A DNA stretch of 64,000 bases, taken from the NCBI RefSeq assembly GCF_963676685.1, contig NC_092349.1, positions 59,937,431-60,001,430 on the forward strand. The letters run 5' to 3'. The notes under the pieces are model-generated. The model was not told the origin of the DNA and searched no databases. It worked only from the letters and a program-made list of their open reading frames with translations. Shown here piece by piece: positions 63,303-64,000 of the stretch (positions are counted from its first letter, which is position 1; the number at the start of each line of letters is the position of its first letter). The DNA is from Mytilus edulis (Eukaryota > Mollusca > Bivalvia > Mytilida > Mytilidae). The position numbers and the translations under genes were made by a program.

Positions 63303-63680
63303 ATTAAAGACTCGCATGGTCTTGGCGAGCTTAGATAAATGTGCAAACGACAAGCCCCCGTGGTTTATGTAAGTTTTATTAAAGATGCAGTCAAGTAAAA
63401 ACTTCTTAACAGTGACATCTAACTAGCAGACTAGTAATTAAATACTCGCATGGTCTTGGTGAGCTTAGATAATTGTGCAGACGATAAGCCCTCGTGGTTT
63501 ATGTAAGTTGTACATGTTGTATTAAAGGTGTAGTCAAGTAAAAACTTCTTAAAAGTGCCACCTAACTTGCTGTTAAGTAATTAAAGACTCACATGGTCTT
63601 GGTGAGCTTAGATAAATGTGCAAACAGTAAGCCCTCATGATTGATGTAAGATTGTATTAAGGTGCAGTCAAGTTGCAATT
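63303..63680. repeat. ~137-bp tandem repeat, three copies
   Basis: ACTCGCATGGTCTTGG starts near 63310, 63443 and 63586; each unit contains GTGCAGTCAAGTAAAAACTT or a close variant. It lies in the LYRM9 intron. 62696-63302 shows no other recognisable feature. Confidence 0.85.
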
Positions 63681-63740
63681 TTTGAAAAATAAATTCGCGG
63701 ATCCTTGTCTCAATTTTAAAGAATTAAAAGAATTAATACC

Positions 63741-64000
63741 CCAGTCCCACTAGGCCACGATCGCACTACGATCTGTGAAAAAAATGCAAATTTTGATGAT
63801 CGTGGTATCGTGTAGGTCGCAGTAAGGTTGTACCACGGTCGTGGTGAAGTCTTCAAGATCGTGAAGAGCGTGGCCAACTTTGAACATGTTCAAAACAATC
63901 GTGGTGCTGTCGTGGCGAAATAAGGTCGTAGTAGAAGCGTAGTGAGAGCGCACTAAGATCGTAGTAAGATCGCAAAGGTCGCTGTACAATCGTAGCGAGA
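63741..64000. mobile_element. MITE cut by the window end
   Basis: CCCAGTCCCACTAGGCCACGA is followed by dense GATCGTGG/CCACGATC direct and inverted words, far more GC-rich than the surroundings. The other terminal repeat is expected just beyond 64000. Confidence 0.6.

Overview
The window looks like nuclear DNA of a bivalve mollusc, most likely a mussel (Mytilus-like). It is very AT-rich, has GT-AG introns, spliced host genes with metazoan-type products, and dense families of short transposons, SINE-like repeats and minisatellites. There is one assembly gap of 100 Ns at 38510-38609. I had no search tools; family names come from motif recognition, and splice sites were placed by hand and checked for phase.

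Left third (1-25476, minus strand): one spliced gene, at least 10 exons over about 20 kb, encodes a membrane-anchored FAD oxidoreductase of the geranylgeranyl-reductase family. Its introns hold a decayed Penelope-like retroelement, a LINE fragment, a 27-bp minisatellite and many inverted-repeat elements. Centre-left (25776-37643, plus strand): a 10-exon class I phosphatidylinositol transfer protein gene (PITPNA/PITPNB type) runs divergently from it. The two start codons are 300 bp apart around a shared promoter containing a perfect TGACGTCA. Both products concern lipids (isoprenoid or quinone reduction, and phosphoinositide transfer), but co-regulation is only inference.

Centre-right (42390-61440): a large inverted duplication carries two near-identical intronless BTB/POZ genes facing each other. 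One arm is interrupted by an apparently intact 8.3-kb non-LTR retrotransposon (42711-51002). The other arm preserves the empty site and so fixes the element's ends. The element has three ORFs: an SGNH-hydrolase-like protein, a two-PHD-finger/coiled-coil protein, and an endonuclease-reverse transcriptase. The third ORF has no ATG before its catalytic endonuclease strand. It overlaps ORF1 in the -1 frame, and the overlap contains an in-frame U_UUU_UUA heptamer. This points to programmed -1 frameshifting and is the most striking signal in the window.

Between the arms (53424-58226) lies a four-level nest of transposons. Right edge: a LINE 3' fragment, the first exon of a LYRM9-like mitochondrial LYR-motif gene (62591-62695, plus), a roughly 137-bp tandem repeat, and a short transposon cut by the window end.
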